Positions 1 to 10,569 of a DNA stretch of 64,000 nt are shown here, piece by piece (position 1 is the first letter of the stretch; every line of letters begins with the position of its first letter). The position numbers were made by a program, and so were the translations under genes. This DNA comes from Crateriforma conspicua (GTDB lineage: Bacteria; Planctomycetota; Planctomycetia; Pirellulales; Pirellulaceae). The notes beneath the pieces are model-generated. The model did not search any database and was not told the origin of the DNA. It saw only the letters and a program-made list of their open reading frames with translations. The stretch spans positions 1,612,001-1,676,000 of the forward strand of contig NZ_CP036319.1 of the NCBI RefSeq assembly GCF_007752935.1, in the 5' to 3' direction.

Positions 1-113
1 CGTTCGGGCAACTGGACTGGGTGGTCAAACAGGCACTGAGCCACCGCAGCCGGGCGCTTCGTCAGTTTTTGCCGCGTTTTTTGCGGCTGATCGATTCCGA
101 CGGCGTCGCCTGA
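1..113 (+). CDS. C-terminal fragment of an unknown protein (cut by window edge)
   Basis: A frame open from the left edge (first full codon at base 3) reads about 36 residues and stops with TGA at 111-113. The peptide is rich in Arg, Leu and aromatic residues and ends in a Leu/Phe/Arg helix-like stretch followed by DSDGVA. This resembles a real protein terminus more than random frame, but no domain can be recognised from so little sequence. The bulk of the gene lies outside the window, so the function cannot be stated. Confidence 0.4.
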   Translation, partial: FGQLDWVVKQALSHRSRALRQFLPRFLRLIDSDGVA

Positions 114-425
114 ATCCGATCGGAATCCCGCGCCCCGGCATCACCGCGGTGGTGCCCACATCGAACAGGCGGTCATTACCGGACCGGCATGTGCAATTTT
201 GGGTGGCTGGACCACCATGTGTCGGCAAGTGCTGCCCGAGTACGGGTGGGTTTCCTTTGGAAACAATTCACGGATCAAAATTTGAATTTCCGACGGCCGC
301 TGAAACCGGCGGGCCGTACCAGGGGTAAAACTGTTTAGAACGCTGTGGACCTGAATTTGCACGGGTGCGACGGCAAAAATGAGTTTTCCAGTTCTGAAGT
401 CCCGACATCTAAGGATGAAAAACCG
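114..425. other. intergenic region, nothing recognised
   Basis: This is a gap between the left-edge fragment and the first complete gene. The short open frames here lack domain features and look like noise. It presumably holds the promoter of the gene starting at 426, but no convincing -35/-10 pair was found. Confidence 0.4.
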
Positions 426-2132
426 ATGAGTTCCCTTTTCCGGACGCTTTCACTGCGTGCGGCTGTTGTAGCGATGCTGGTGGCCGCGGTTCCGACCGCC
501 GGCAGCATTGCGCAAGCCCAAGAGCAACTGGCGCCATCGTCCAACCCGGCCGCCGGCGGTCAGGTTTCCGAACCGGTGGTCGTCTTGACGCTCGGCAGCG
601 TCAGCAAGCTGCAAAAGGACGTGCAGTACCTGGCGTCCGCCGTAGGCCAGCCACAGGCCGCCGGGATCTTTTTGGGCATGAGTGCGATGTTCACCAACGG
701 CGTGGACACCACCCAGCCGATCGCCATCACATTGCCCTTGGTCAACGGCGCCCCCGAACCGGTTGCCCTGATTCCGACCAAAGACGTCCGCACCGTGCTG
801 AAAACGGTCGAGGCGCAAACGGGCGGTTTCGACGAACTGGATGACGGAACCTACGTGATCAGCGTCGCGGGAACTGTGATCTACATCAAGCAAAGCGGTG
901 ACTGGGCGATCGTGTCCCGCAAACGCGAAATGCTGTCGACCGTCCCGAATGATCCGACCACGTTGTTCGCCGGCATGGGCAACAACTATGACCTGGCGGT
1001 TCAGCTGAAGATGCAATTGGTCCCCGCCAATGTTCGTGCGATGTTGATCGGACAACTGCGTCAGGGCTTTGAACAAGCCATGGAACGACAAGGCGGCAGC
1101 GATGATGAGTCCGCCGCGTACGCCGAATCGACTTTGGATCAGCTGGAACAGTTGATCGAAGACACCGAAGAATTGTTTGTCGGCTGGAACACCAACGTCG
1201 AAGCCAAACAGTTGGAATTTGATTCTCGATTTGTCGCCGTGGATGGCAGCAAGTTGAGTGCGATGTACAGCGACCAACAGCCGATCCCGTCGCGATTTGC
1301 CAGCGTGATTCGTGACGATGCCGCGGCCTATTTCCACGGTGCCGCTTCGCTGGGTCCGGCATTGGTGGAACAGAGCCGCGATAGCATCAGCGGTTCGGTC
1401 ACCATGGTCAAAAAGGCGTTGGAACAATCCGACGAACTGAACGAAGACGAAATGGCCGACGTCAACGAATTGATTGACGCGGTTGCCGGATTGGTCATGG
1501 ATTCGATCGCCGAAGGCAAGACCGACGCCGGCGGTGTTCTGTTGGCCGACACGGGATCATTGCAGTTCGCCATGGGAACGTTCGTTTCCGACGGTGATGA
1601 AGCGGCCCAAGTCGTCAAAGATTTGGCGGCCAAGTTGGAAGGCAAGCCGAACACGCCGCGATTCAAGTTCGACATGTCCGAGTACGGCGGCGTGACGATC
1701 CACTTGATCGAAGCCGACGTTCCGGAAAGCGAAGACGAAGCGCGTAAAGTGCTCGGCGACGTGCTGAAGGTTTACGTGGGCACGGCCGACGAAGCGGTCT
1801 ATGTGGCCATCGGAGACGCCAGCGTTGATTTGGCCAAAGAACTGATTGATTCAGGAACCACGAATCAAGCCGCTGGTGAAGCGTTGTCGCAAGGACGCAT
1901 CTTGATGTTGCCGATCTTGAAGTACGTGCGTTCGATCGAATCGAATCCGGTGATCGATGCCATGGTGCAATCCTTGACCAACGAAAACCTGTCGGGTCAG
2001 GTCGAGTTCACGGCAAATTCCATCCCCAGCGGCCAAAAGGCAAATCTGGTCATCGGCGAAGGCGTGCTGAAGGCCGTCGGTGCCGGAATCCAAGCCGGTC
2101 AGGCGGCCAAGCAAGCCGACGGTGACTTCTAA
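426..2132 (+). CDS. Secreted protein of unknown function
   Basis: This 568-residue protein probably begins at ATG 426, because a signal peptide follows at once: a basic start, a hydrophobic core of about 20 residues, and an AQAQ-type cleavage region. An upstream in-frame start at 345 would bury the signal. The mature part is acidic, without Cys clusters or enzymatic motifs, and alternates predicted beta strands and helices. It resembles the long exported hypothetical proteins common in planctomycetes. No function can be assigned. A strong terminator hairpin follows at 2174, so it is probably transcribed alone. Confidence 0.75.
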   Translation: MSSLFRTLSLRAAVVAMLVAAVPTAGSIAQAQEQLAPSSNPAAGGQVSEPVVVLTLGSVSKLQKDVQYLASAVGQPQAAGIFLGMSAMFTNGVDTTQPIAITLPLVNGAPEPVALIPTKDVRTVLKTVEAQTGGFDELDDGTYVISVAGTVIYIKQSGDWAIVSRKREMLSTVPNDPTTLFAGMGNNYDLAVQLKMQLVPANVRAMLIGQLRQGFEQAMERQGGSDDESAAYAESTLDQLEQLIEDTEELFVGWNTNVEAKQLEFDSRFVAVDGSKLSAMYSDQQPIPSRFASVIRDDAAAYFHGAASLGPALVEQSRDSISGSVTMVKKALEQSDELNEDEMADVNELIDAVAGLVMDSIAEGKTDAGGVLLADTGSLQFAMGTFVSDGDEAAQVVKDLAAKLEGKPNTPRFKFDMSEYGGVTIHLIEADVPESEDEARKVLGDVLKVYVGTADEAVYVAIGDASVDLAKELIDSGTTNQAAGEALSQGRILMLPILKYVRSIESNPVIDAMVQSLTNENLSGQVEFTANSIPSGQKANLVIGEGVLKAVGAGIQAGQAAKQADGDF

Positions 2133-2173
2133 GCATCGTCGACCGCATTGGCGGAACGAGTAAAATGTTGAAG

Positions 2174-2210
2174 GCTGGAGGCATCCCACGAGGGTGTCTC
2201 CAGCTTTTTT
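2174..2210 (+). terminator. Rho-independent terminator
   Basis: GCTGGAG pairs with CTCCAGC, the stem extends through an imperfect CATCCC/GGGTGT section to a small ACGA loop, and TTTTTT follows. It lies 40 bases after the stop of the secreted-protein gene ending at 2132. Confidence 0.8.
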
Positions 2211-2279
2211 GTATTGGCAACCTACGACGTCCACGGCCAACCGGTTTGCCGTTGGACGCAAATCACTTGCGTCAAACGT

Positions 2280-3146
2280 ATGTCGAAAAGAAAAACATGG
2301 ATCCTGGCCACTGGCGTTTTTGTGGTGGTCACAACGGTGCTGTTGTTCTGGCCCGAGGGACAACAAAGTGTCCAGACGGATGCGGCGCCGACGTCCGTTT
2401 TGATCGACCAGGATTCTGCCGCTAAAGCCACCCTGCAGGACGTGTTGGAAATGGCTGCCCAGGCCAAAGAGTCGTTGGTCGCCAACGTCGACGATTACAC
2501 CGCAACATTCGTCAAGCAGGAACGCGACGCCAACGGCGTTCTAAGCCCGGTGTCCAAAATGTTCATGAAAGTTCAAACACGCCACCGTGGCGGGCGACCG
2601 GGGGCGCCGATGCGGGTGTATTTGAAGTTCTTGGAACCCGGCAGCGATGATGGACGTCAAGTCATTTGGGCGGAAGATCTGACCGACGGCAAACTGTGGG
2701 TCAAGGAAACCGGCATGCTGGGATTGGTTCCCATTCCGCCACTGGATCCCAACGGCGCGCTGGCGATGCAGGGGCAACGTTACCCGATCAGTGAACTGGG
2801 CCAAACACGAATGGTCGAACTGTTGTACGAACGCGGCCAAGCCGATCTTGGCGATCCAAATGTGTCGGTCGTCATCCAGAAAGATGTGCCATTTGACGGT
2901 CAAACCGCGACGCTGATTCAGGTCAACCGTTCCAAGCCATCCGGCCGCGTCGATGATTTTTCACTGGCGGAAATCTTCATCGACCAACAGCGCAGTCTGA
3001 TTCTGAAGTATCAAAGTTTTGGATGGCCAAGCGAGGGCCAAGACGACGCACCGCTGTTGGAATCCTACACCTTCGAAGATATCCAGGTGAATGTGGGGCT
3101 GTCGGAAAAGGACTTCGATACCAGCAATCCTGAATACGGCTGGTGA
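2280..3146 (+). CDS. DUF1571-family exported protein
   Basis: This 288-residue protein starts at ATG 2280. The N-terminus is a Lys/Arg patch followed by a hydrophobic segment (about residues 7-22), a signal peptide or anchor. The mature part has the look of the DUF1571 family (LolA/outer-membrane lipoprotein-sorting-like fold): DYTATFVKQER, a region of beta strands with MFMKVQTR and RVYLKFLEPG, and a DFSLAEIFID strand near the end. By analogy it may bind a lipid or lipoprotein in the periplasm, but that is inference. It is preceded by a terminator and faces uvrA convergently, so it probably has its own promoter. Confidence 0.7.
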   Translation: MSKRKTWILATGVFVVVTTVLLFWPEGQQSVQTDAAPTSVLIDQDSAAKATLQDVLEMAAQAKESLVANVDDYTATFVKQERDANGVLSPVSKMFMKVQTRHRGGRPGAPMRVYLKFLEPGSDDGRQVIWAEDLTDGKLWVKETGMLGLVPIPPLDPNGALAMQGQRYPISELGQTRMVELLYERGQADLGDPNVSVVIQKDVPFDGQTATLIQVNRSKPSGRVDDFSLAEIFIDQQRSLILKYQSFGWPSEGQDDAPLLESYTFEDIQVNVGLSEKDFDTSNPEYGW

Positions 3147-3182
3147 ATCCGCTTGGCGATTTTGTCGTCAAAGCAGCACGGT

Positions 3183-5948
3183 TCAACGGCCCGCCGATTC
3201 AAGTGCGTGCGCCATCGCTGCACCGCTGGGTGTATTCGTGTTTTCGGCAATGTTTTCGGGCGTGCCCGTTGCCACGATGTTGCCACCGCCCAAACCGCCA
3301 CTCGGTCCAAGGTCGATGATGTGGTCACACGCGGCCAGTAAGTCGAATTGGTGCTCGATGACCAGCACGGTGTTGCCCGCATCAACCAAGCGTTGCATCA
3401 CGCCGACCAAACGCGCGACGTCGTCAAAGTGCAATCCCGTCGTCGGTTCATCCATGACGTACAGCGTTTGACCGGTGGCCGGTCGGGACAATTCGGTCCC
3501 CAACTTGATTCGCTGAGCTTCGCCACCGCTTAACGTGGTGCTGGATTGCCCAAGGTGTAAATAGCCAAGGCCGACATCCTGCAGCGAACACAGTTGCCGA
3601 TAGGGTTTGGGGATGTTTTCAAACAACTCCGCCGCCTGATCGATGGTCAGGTCCAAGACGTCGGCGATGTTGTGTCCTTTGAAACGCACTTGTAGCGTCT
3701 GGCGATTGAATCGTTTGCCCGCGCATCGACTGCAGGTGACATAGAGATCGCTTAAGAAATTCATCTCGATCTTTTCCATCCCCAAGCCGCCGCAAAGGTC
3801 ACAGCGACCGGCCGATGAATTGAAGCTGAATCGGTTGGCGGCGAAGCCCAACGATTTCGCTTGCCGCGTGGTCGCGAACACTTTGCGAAGTTCATCCATC
3901 ACGCCGCTGTAGGTCGCCGGGCAACTGCGTGGTGACCGGCCGATGGGGGCTTGGTCGATCGCAATCAGTTTGTCGATGGCGTCGGCACCTTCCAGTCGTT
4001 GGTAAGGGCCCGGTGGATCGGTCACCAATCCCAGTGACTGGGCGACGGCCGGATACAGCGTGTCATTGATCAGCGAGCTTTTGCCGCTGCCGGAAACGCC
4101 GCTGATACCGACCAGGCAACCCAGCGGGATTGATACGGTGACGTCTTTCAGATTGTGCGTGGCCGCTTTGTGAAGCACCAATTGTTTGGCTTGGCCACAG
4201 TCGCGGCGTGTCGTGGGGATGGGAATCCGGGAATCGCCGCGCAGGTAAGCACCGGTCAAGCTTTTGGGATCACGAGATACGGCGTCCGGGGTTCCGCTGG
4301 CGATCAGTTCACCGCCGGCGGTGCCCGCACCCGGACCGATGTCGATCAGGTGATCCGCGCCGCGAATGGTGGCTTCGTCGTGTTCAACGATCACGATCGT
4401 GTTGCCTTGATCACGCAATTGGATGATCGCATCGATCAGTCGGCCGTGATCGGCTGGATGCAATCCGATCGACGGTTCATCCAAGACATAACAGACACCG
4501 ACCAGCCCGCTGCCGATGCTGGTGGCCAGGCGAACGCGTTGAAGTTCACCGCCGCTAAGTGTGTCGCCGCGTCGGTCCAGTGTCAGGTAGTCGACGCCGA
4601 CATTTCGCAGGAATCCGATCCGCCGTTGGACTTCATCCACGATCGGATGGGCGATCTTTTGTTCCAGCGTCTCGTCGCCATGTCCGGCCAAACGCTCGTG
4701 CAGTCTGCCGAACCATTCCAGCGATTGATCCAGTGGCATCGCGGTCAATTCGGCGATGTTCACGTCGGCGATTTTGACACCGCGCCCGACTGGTCCGATA
4801 CGGGCACCATCGCACTCCGGGCAAATGGCGGTGATGCGGGTCGCACCGGAACGCTTGCCTTCGCGAACGACGATTTCGCCCAGGCCGTCGCAGGTCGGGC
4901 ATGCGCCGTAGGGGCTGTTGAAGCTGAACGTTCGTGGTTCGACCTCGGCAAAACTGGTTCCACATTCTGCACAGGACATCGACGTGTTGAAGAGTTCTTC
5001 GTCCCACGACTTGGATTCATTTTCGGTCAGCGCGACCAGGCTGCCGTTGCCCAGCCGCAGTGACAATTCGACCGAATCGTGCAAACGTGATTCGATGCCT
5101 TCGCGGATGACCAGGCGATCCACCACCGCTTCGATCGTGTGATCCTTGCGGACCGAAAGCGAGGGGACTTCGTCGATGGCGTGGACCTCGCCGTCGACGC
5201 GGGCGCGAACCAGTCCGGCTTTCTGGATGGCTTCGAACACATCGCGATGGGCACCCTTTCGTCCGCGGACCATCGGGCTTAACAGCATCATGCGTGTCCC
5301 GTCGGGGCGATCGGCCAGTCGCTTCAGGATCGCGTCGGGTGATAACTGCGACACCGCGCTGCCGCATTGCACACAATGGGCGACGCCGATGCGAGCGAAC
5401 AGCAAACGCAGGTAGTCATAGATCTCGGTGATCGTCGCGACGGTGCTGCGTGATCCCGTCGTGCCGGCTTTTTGGTCGATCGAAAGTGTGGGAGCCAGCC
5501 CGTCAATGCTGTCCAGGTCAGGCCTTGGAATCTGGTCCAGGAATTGACGCGAATAAGCCGACAGACTGTCGATGTATTGTCGCTGTCCCTCGGCAAACAG
5601 GGTGTCGAAAGCCAACGAGCTCTTGCCGCTGCCCGAAACGCCGGTGATCACCGTGATCGCGTGATGGGGCAAGTCGACGTCGATCGACCGCAGATTGTGG
5701 ACGCGGGCGCCGCGGATACGAATCGCGTCGGTCTTAGCAGGGCCGGCCGATGTCGAACGGGGTTTGCGGCCGGACGACTTGCGGGCGCCCGTTTGGCGAC
5801 GGTTGGATGAGCGGGGCGTCGACTTGGCGGATGCGGTGGACTTGGATTTCGGCAAGGTTGGTCGCAACAAAAGCGGGAAAGACGCAAACGGTCGGCAAGT
5901 CGACGATGATGACCGAATCTTATGGCAGTGGGTAGCTTGGGCATGCAT
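3183..5948 (-). CDS. uvrA: UvrABC system protein A (excinuclease ATPase subunit)
   Basis: UvrA is the damage-recognition ATPase of nucleotide excision repair. Both ABC modules are complete: the first Walker A (GVSGSGKSS) near residue 105, a UvrB-interaction region with LLSPMVRGRKGAHRDVFEAI, a CxxC pair, the signature LSGGELQRVRLA; then the second GVSGSGKSSLINDTLY, a zinc module CDLC-x19-CSRC, LSGGEAQRIKLG and VMDEPTTGLH. The frame is open to 6197, but the first part of that is Pro/Arg-rich with no family resemblance; ATG at 5948 is the likelier start (921 aa). Even then about 75 basic, Ser-rich residues precede the conserved IRIRGARVHNL. Confidence 0.93.
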   Translation of the reverse strand: MHAQATHCHKIRSSSSTCRPFASFPLLLRPTLPKSKSTASAKSTPRSSNRRQTGARKSSGRKPRSTSAGPAKTDAIRIRGARVHNLRSIDVDLPHHAITVITGVSGSGKSSLAFDTLFAEGQRQYIDSLSAYSRQFLDQIPRPDLDSIDGLAPTLSIDQKAGTTGSRSTVATITEIYDYLRLLFARIGVAHCVQCGSAVSQLSPDAILKRLADRPDGTRMMLLSPMVRGRKGAHRDVFEAIQKAGLVRARVDGEVHAIDEVPSLSVRKDHTIEAVVDRLVIREGIESRLHDSVELSLRLGNGSLVALTENESKSWDEELFNTSMSCAECGTSFAEVEPRTFSFNSPYGACPTCDGLGEIVVREGKRSGATRITAICPECDGARIGPVGRGVKIADVNIAELTAMPLDQSLEWFGRLHERLAGHGDETLEQKIAHPIVDEVQRRIGFLRNVGVDYLTLDRRGDTLSGGELQRVRLATSIGSGLVGVCYVLDEPSIGLHPADHGRLIDAIIQLRDQGNTIVIVEHDEATIRGADHLIDIGPGAGTAGGELIASGTPDAVSRDPKSLTGAYLRGDSRIPIPTTRRDCGQAKQLVLHKAATHNLKDVTVSIPLGCLVGISGVSGSGKSSLINDTLYPAVAQSLGLVTDPPGPYQRLEGADAIDKLIAIDQAPIGRSPRSCPATYSGVMDELRKVFATTRQAKSLGFAANRFSFNSSAGRCDLCGGLGMEKIEMNFLSDLYVTCSRCAGKRFNRQTLQVRFKGHNIADVLDLTIDQAAELFENIPKPYRQLCSLQDVGLGYLHLGQSSTTLSGGEAQRIKLGTELSRPATGQTLYVMDEPTTGLHFDDVARLVGVMQRLVDAGNTVLVIEHQFDLLAACDHIIDLGPSGGLGGGNIVATGTPENIAENTNTPSGAAMAHALESAGR

Positions 5949-6257
5949 TCCCCATGCCGGGCACGGCGGTGTGCGGACGATTGCCGAAGGCGTATGGATG
6001 CCTGTTCGGTTTGTTCGGGGGGGGGATGCAGCCGTCCGTGCGGCGGGCAAATTGCGATCGACGCGCCCCAAAACACGTCCTATCCTTGAAGACAGGGTTC
6101 CGGCGCCGCCGTTTGGCAGGGCCCCGGTGACTGCTACCTGGCTGTGCTGCGGTACCGCCGATGGCCGGTGGTGGCCCTGGCATGACGCGAAATCCACTGC
6201 ATTGGGTTCGTCGAATCGACCCGCACGCTTGCCTCATCCGCCTTTAAACCGATCGCA
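5949..6257. other. divergent intergenic region between uvrA and the dGTPase-like gene
   Basis: About 310 bases between two divergent genes. The uvrA frame remains open through most of it, so it could be partly coding if uvrA starts upstream of 5948. Promoters for both genes should lie here, but no clear elements were seen. Confidence 0.35.
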
Positions 6258-7427
6258 ATGTCACTGTCGCACGAAGCCACGCCGATGATTGACCTCAGCC
6301 GGTACGCCGACCGCGAACACCTGTTGCTGGCCAGTTATGCGATGCACAGCCGTGACACCGCGGGCCGCATTCACGATGAATACGGGCATTCGTACCGCGG
6401 ACCGTTCAGCCGCGACCGGGACCGAATACTGCACAGCAGCGCGTTTCGGCGCTTGGCCGGCAAGATGCAAGTCTTCACCGGCGAAATGGGTGTCTATCAC
6501 CGCACGCGTTTGACCCACACGTTCGAAGTCGCGTCGGTCGCCCGCACGATCGCCCGAGTGTTGCGATTGAATGAAGATTTGACCGAGGCTTTGGCTTTGA
6601 TGCACGACATCGGCCACCCGCCCTACGGTCATTGCGGCGAAGACGTGTTGGCGGAATGCTTGGAAGACGTCGGCGGTTTTTCGCATAACCAATTCGCGTT
6701 GACGATCGTCGAGGAATTGGAGCAACGTTATCAAGACTTTGCCGGATTGAATCTGTGCCGCGAAACGCTGGCCGGACAAGACGTGCGAGCCCACAAGGCG
6801 GAAGCCGCCGTCGGTCGGGCGCCGTTGCTGGAAGTTCAGATCGTCGATTTGGCCGACAGCATTGCCTATGACGCGCACGACGTGGACGACGCACTGCAGA
6901 TGGGTTTGCTGACGATCGAAGAGCTTTCCGAATTGGCCATCGTGCGGCGTTCGCTGGATCGTATCGCCGATGCCGGCAGCCAGATTCAACGCAAGTATGT
7001 GCGTCAGTCATTGGTTCACGAATTGATCGATCTGCAAGTCAGCGATTTGTTGCACGGTGCTTTGGAACGTTTGCGACCGTTGTCGGGCTATCGTGCCGAA
7101 GACATCAGCAGTGAAGGGATTCGCGTCCATCACAGCGATGTGATCGCCCGGGAACGCAGCGAACTGGAGTCCTTCTTGTTCGACGCCGTCTATCGGCATC
7201 CGCGGTTGATGGATGTGCGACGATCGGCGGGTGACCGTTTGCGTCGATTGTTCGACACGTTGTTGGCGTCGCCAGGACGGTTGCCGCTGCGATTCCGTGA
7301 ACGATGTGAACACCACAGCGTGCCACGTGTCATCGGTGAATACTTGGCCGGGATGACGGACACGTTTTGTGATGCCCAGTATCGCCATATCTGTCAAAAC
7401 GATGATGGTCCGCTGGCCGACTGGTAA
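6258..7427 (+). CDS. dgt: Deoxyguanosinetriphosphate triphosphohydrolase-like protein
   Basis: This is an HD-superfamily dNTP triphosphohydrolase (389 aa) that would hydrolyse dGTP or other dNTPs to the nucleoside and tripolyphosphate. The family hallmarks are present: RDRDRILHSSAFRRLAGKMQV near residue 52, YHRTRLTHTFEVA with the first metal His at 87, and MHDIGHPPYGH with the HD pair at 116-117. Length and order fit the short bacterial dGTPase-like group rather than the longer enterobacterial Dgt. ATG 6258 is used; ATG 6285 is an alternative. It is probably co-transcribed with the phosphoesterase that follows after a short gap. Substrate range cannot be judged from sequence. Confidence 0.88.
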   Translation: MSLSHEATPMIDLSRYADREHLLLASYAMHSRDTAGRIHDEYGHSYRGPFSRDRDRILHSSAFRRLAGKMQVFTGEMGVYHRTRLTHTFEVASVARTIARVLRLNEDLTEALALMHDIGHPPYGHCGEDVLAECLEDVGGFSHNQFALTIVEELEQRYQDFAGLNLCRETLAGQDVRAHKAEAAVGRAPLLEVQIVDLADSIAYDAHDVDDALQMGLLTIEELSELAIVRRSLDRIADAGSQIQRKYVRQSLVHELIDLQVSDLLHGALERLRPLSGYRAEDISSEGIRVHHSDVIARERSELESFLFDAVYRHPRLMDVRRSAGDRLRRLFDTLLASPGRLPLRFRERCEHHSVPRVIGEYLAGMTDTFCDAQYRHICQNDDGPLADW

Positions 7428-7472
7428 TGTTCGGGGCGATCTTTGGTGGCGGCAAGATTATTTCGGCCGCCC

Positions 7473-8324
7473 GTGTCCGCATTTGATGAACGTGCATTGT
7501 TTCGCATCGCTTGGATCACCGACCCGCATTTGAATCATGTGCCGGCCAGTCGTTGGGACCCGTGGTGCGACGCGTTACGATCGAGTGATCCGACCGCTTT
7601 GCTGATCACCGGTGACATCAGCGATGGTGACGACGGATGGTTCCAGCTGGATCGTCTGGCGACTTGCGTGACGTGCCCGATTTACTTTGTCCTGGGCAAT
7701 CATGATTTCTATGGCGGGTCCGTCGCCCAGACGCGGCGTCGTGCAGTCCAGGCGGCTCGCGAATCCTCGCGGCTGGTCTATCTGACCGACAGCGAACCGA
7801 TTCGACTGGCCGATGATGTTTTCTTGGTGGGTGAAGACGGTTGGGGCGACGGAGTGATCGGGGACGCGCGCACCAGCCCGATCCGCTTGCAAGATTTTCA
7901 GCAGATCGATGACCTGCGCGGTCGCACCACCGATGACCGTTTGGCAACGCTGCGGGCGCAAGGCGACGAATCGGCGGATCGTTTACGACAGAAGCTGATG
8001 CAAGTGCCCGACGTGGCAACGACCGTTTGGGTGGCCACGCATGTTCCGCCTTATCGCGAGAGCTGTTGGTATGAAGGCCGAATCGCCGACGATCAATGGG
8101 CGCCCTACTTTGTTTGCGGCCGAGTCGGCGAGTGCTTGGATGACGTTGCGTCGCGGCGCCCCCGGATGAATCTGGAGGTGTTGTGTGGGCACACCCATCA
8201 CCGTGGCGTTTATCGCCGAGCCCAGAATCTGCGGGTGTACACCGGGGCGGCCGACTATGGCCATCCGGCGATCGAAGGCTTGATCGAACGGGGCGGTCTG
8301 AACGGCCTGGACGGTTCGGCTTGA
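7473..8324 (+). CDS. Calcineurin-like metallophosphoesterase
   Basis: This protein of about 283 residues carries the five blocks of the metallophosphoesterase superfamily in order: ITDPHLN, GDISDGDD, GNHDF, THVPP and CGHTHHRG. These provide the Asp, His and Asn ligands of a dinuclear metal centre. It is soluble, with no signal peptide. Starts at TTG 7443 and GTG 7446 are also in frame; GTG 7473 is preferred because conserved sequence begins shortly after it, though there is no decisive ribosome site. The substrate (cyclic nucleotide, nucleotide sugar or phosphoprotein) is unknown. It follows the dGTPase-like gene closely and may share its transcript. Confidence 0.8.
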   Translation: MSAFDERALFRIAWITDPHLNHVPASRWDPWCDALRSSDPTALLITGDISDGDDGWFQLDRLATCVTCPIYFVLGNHDFYGGSVAQTRRRAVQAARESSRLVYLTDSEPIRLADDVFLVGEDGWGDGVIGDARTSPIRLQDFQQIDDLRGRTTDDRLATLRAQGDESADRLRQKLMQVPDVATTVWVATHVPPYRESCWYEGRIADDQWAPYFVCGRVGECLDDVASRRPRMNLEVLCGHTHHRGVYRRAQNLRVYTGAADYGHPAIEGLIERGGLNGLDGSA

Positions 8325-8425
8325 ACCGCGTGGCTTGAGTGATGTCGCGAGGCCCGCGGCGAAGTTGTAACGCGGTGCCCGGCGGACGAAGAAGGACGCT
8401 GGGCTTTCAGGTTCCCGTCGAGTTA

Positions 8426-8460
8426 CAAAAAAAGCCCCGCCGGTGATCGGCGAGGCTTTT
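8426..8460 (-). terminator. Terminator downstream of fusA, possibly bidirectional
   Basis: Read on the minus strand, GCCTCGCCG and CGGCGGGGC form a strong stem with an ATCAC-type loop, followed by seven T residues. It lies 25 bases after the fusA stop. The plus strand ends the stem with TTTT and could also stop the metallophosphoesterase transcript. Confidence 0.85.
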
Positions 8461-8484
8461 CGTGATGTTTGACGATCAAACGTA

Positions 8485-10569
8485 TTACTTCGCGGCGGCC
8501 AACATTTCTTTCTTGGCGGCGATGATTTCTTCTTGGATGTTCGACGGCACTTGGCTGTACTTGGCCAGTTCCATGCTGAACGATCCCTGACCTTGCGTCA
8601 TGCTGCGCAGGTCGGTGGCGTAACCGAAGGTTTCGGCCAGCGGGATTTCGGCTTGGATGATGCTGTTTCCGTCGACAACGTCGGTGCTGGTCATCACACC
8701 GCGGCGGCGGATGACGTCACCCACGACGGTCCCTTGGAAATCCTCGGGGCATTCGATTTCGACGTTCATGATCGGCTCGAGCAGCTTCGGCGACGCTTGC
8801 TTGAAGTATTCGCGGAAGCAGCCTTGTGCGGCGGTGTAGAACGCCTTTTCCGAGGAGTCGACTTCGTGATAGCTGCCGTCATCCAAGTCGATCCGGGTGC
8901 CGACCACCGGGTATTCGGCGACCGGGCCTTTACCCAGGCTGTCGACGAATCCCTTTTGGATTGCCGGAATGTATTGCTTGGGAATACGACCACCGACGAC
9001 GTGATCTTCGAATTCAAAGCTGTCTTCGCTGTCCGATTCGATCGGTGACAGCTTGCCGACGATGTGAGCGTATTGACCGCTACCACCGGTTTGCTTCTTG
9101 TGCTTGTAATTGAATTCGACGGTCTTGGTCGGGCTTTCGCGATAGCTAACTTTCGGAGCACCGACTTCGATTTCCACGCCGTATTCGCGGCGGATCCGTT
9201 CGATGTAAACCTCCAGGTGCAATTCACCCATGCCGGAGATCAGGATCTCGTTGGTCTCTTCGTCGGTTTCGACGCGGAAGGTGGGGTCTTCCTTGCGGAA
9301 ACGCTGCAGTGCCTTGCCCATCTTGTCGCCGTCGCTGCGGCTGGTCGGCGTCACGGCAATCTTGATGACCGGTTCGGGGACGAACATGGATTCCAGCGTG
9401 CAGAAATCACGTTCGACGCTGTAGGTGTCACCACTGGCCGAGTCGATGCCCATGACGGCGATGATGTCCCCGGCGGTCGCTTTGTCGATTTCTTCTCGCT
9501 TGTCGCTGTGCATGCGAACGATACGGCTGAACCGTTCTTTGCGACCGGTCCGTTGGTTCACATAGGTGCCGCCTTTTTCGATCGTGCCCTGATAGATCCG
9601 CATGAAGGTCAGTTGGCCGAACGGATCGTCGACGATCTTGAAAGCCATGCCGACGAACGGAGCATCGGGATCGGGTTTCAGTTCGATTCGCTTTTCTTCG
9701 TCCGACGGGTCGCGACCTTTGACTTCGCGATCCAGCGGGCTGGGCAGGTATTGGGTGACCGCATCCAACAGCGGCTGGACGCCTTTGTTCTTGAACGCGG
9801 TGCCCATGTAGACCGGGGTGGCACCGTTCAAGACGGCGTCACGGGTCACGCGATAGATCATGTCCTTGGGGACTTCTTCTTCGCTGAGCAGCAATTCCAT
9901 GACTTCATCGCTGTAGTTGGACAGCGAATCCAGCATGTGCACGCGTTGTTCTTCGGCTTCGTCTTTCAAGTCGGCGGGGATTTCGCCGGTGACGACCTTT
10001 TCACCCTGATCACCATCGAAGGTGTAGGAGACCATTTCGATCAAGTCGACGACGCCACGGAAGTTGTCTTCGATACCGATCGGGATCTGCATCAGGAAGG
10101 CGTCGGCGCCCAGCTTTTCACGCAACTGTTCGACGACCCGCCGGGGGTTCGAACCGGTGCGGTCCATTTTGTTGATGAATGCCAAACGGGGAACGTTGTA
10201 GCGTTTCATTTGGCGGTCGACGGTGATCGACTGGCTTTGCACGCCGCCGACGGCACACAGAACCAAGACGGCACCGTCCAAGACACGCAGCGAACGTTCC
10301 ACTTCGACGGTGAAGTCGACGTGACCGGGGGTGTCGATCAGGTTGATCGCGTGATCTTTGTATTCGACGCTGGTCGCGGCACTGGTGATCGTGATTCCAC
10401 GTTCTTGCTCCAGCTCCATGTGGTCCATGGTCGCGCCGTCGCCGTCCCCGCGGACTTCTTCGATCTTGTGAATACGGCCGGTGTAAAACAGGATCCGCTC
10501 ACTGAGGGTGGTTTTGCCGGAGTCAATGTGGGCACTGATCCCGATGTTGCGAACCTTCTCCAATTTCAT
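8485..10569 (-). CDS. fusA: Elongation factor G
   Basis: This full-length EF-G (694 aa) drives ribosomal translocation with GTP hydrolysis. The G1 loop [10 protein letters not shown], switch [10 protein letters not shown] and G4 NKMDR are intact, followed by domains II to V (domain IV near [13 protein letters not shown]-terminal domain with [13 protein letters not shown]). The start ATG 10569 gives the usual [16 protein letters not shown] beginning. It is not in the usual rpsL-rpsG-fusA-tuf string; tuf is 13 kb away on the other strand. It is monocistronic, judged by its own terminator and the long upstream gap. Confidence 0.97.
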   Translation of the reverse strand: MKLEKVRNIGISAHIDSGKTTLSERILFYTGRIHKIEEVRGDGDGATMDHMELEQERGITITSAATSVEYKDHAINLIDTPGHVDFTVEVERSLRVLDGAVLVLCAVGGVQSQSITVDRQMKRYNVPRLAFINKMDRTGSNPRRVVEQLREKLGADAFLMQIPIGIEDNFRGVVDLIEMVSYTFDGDQGEKVVTGEIPADLKDEAEEQRVHMLDSLSNYSDEVMELLLSEEEVPKDMIYRVTRDAVLNGATPVYMGTAFKNKGVQPLLDAVTQYLPSPLDREVKGRDPSDEEKRIELKPDPDAPFVGMAFKIVDDPFGQLTFMRIYQGTIEKGGTYVNQRTGRKERFSRIVRMHSDKREEIDKATAGDIIAVMGIDSASGDTYSVERDFCTLESMFVPEPVIKIAVTPTSRSDGDKMGKALQRFRKEDPTFRVETDEETNEILISGMGELHLEVYIERIRREYGVEIEVGAPKVSYRESPTKTVEFNYKHKKQTGGSGQYAHIVGKLSPIESDSEDSFEFEDHVVGGRIPKQYIPAIQKGFVDSLGKGPVAEYPVVGTRIDLDDGSYHEVDSSEKAFYTAAQGCFREYFKQASPKLLEPIMNVEIECPEDFQGTVVGDVIRRRGVMTSTDVVDGNSIIQAEIPLAETFGYATDLRSMTQGQGSFSMELAKYSQVPSNIQEEIIAAKKEMLAAAK

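Noticed and set aside
450-1427. Minus-strand frame opposite the first secreted protein
   Set aside because: It has His/Gln/Arg-rich shadow composition, with no signal peptide or domain.
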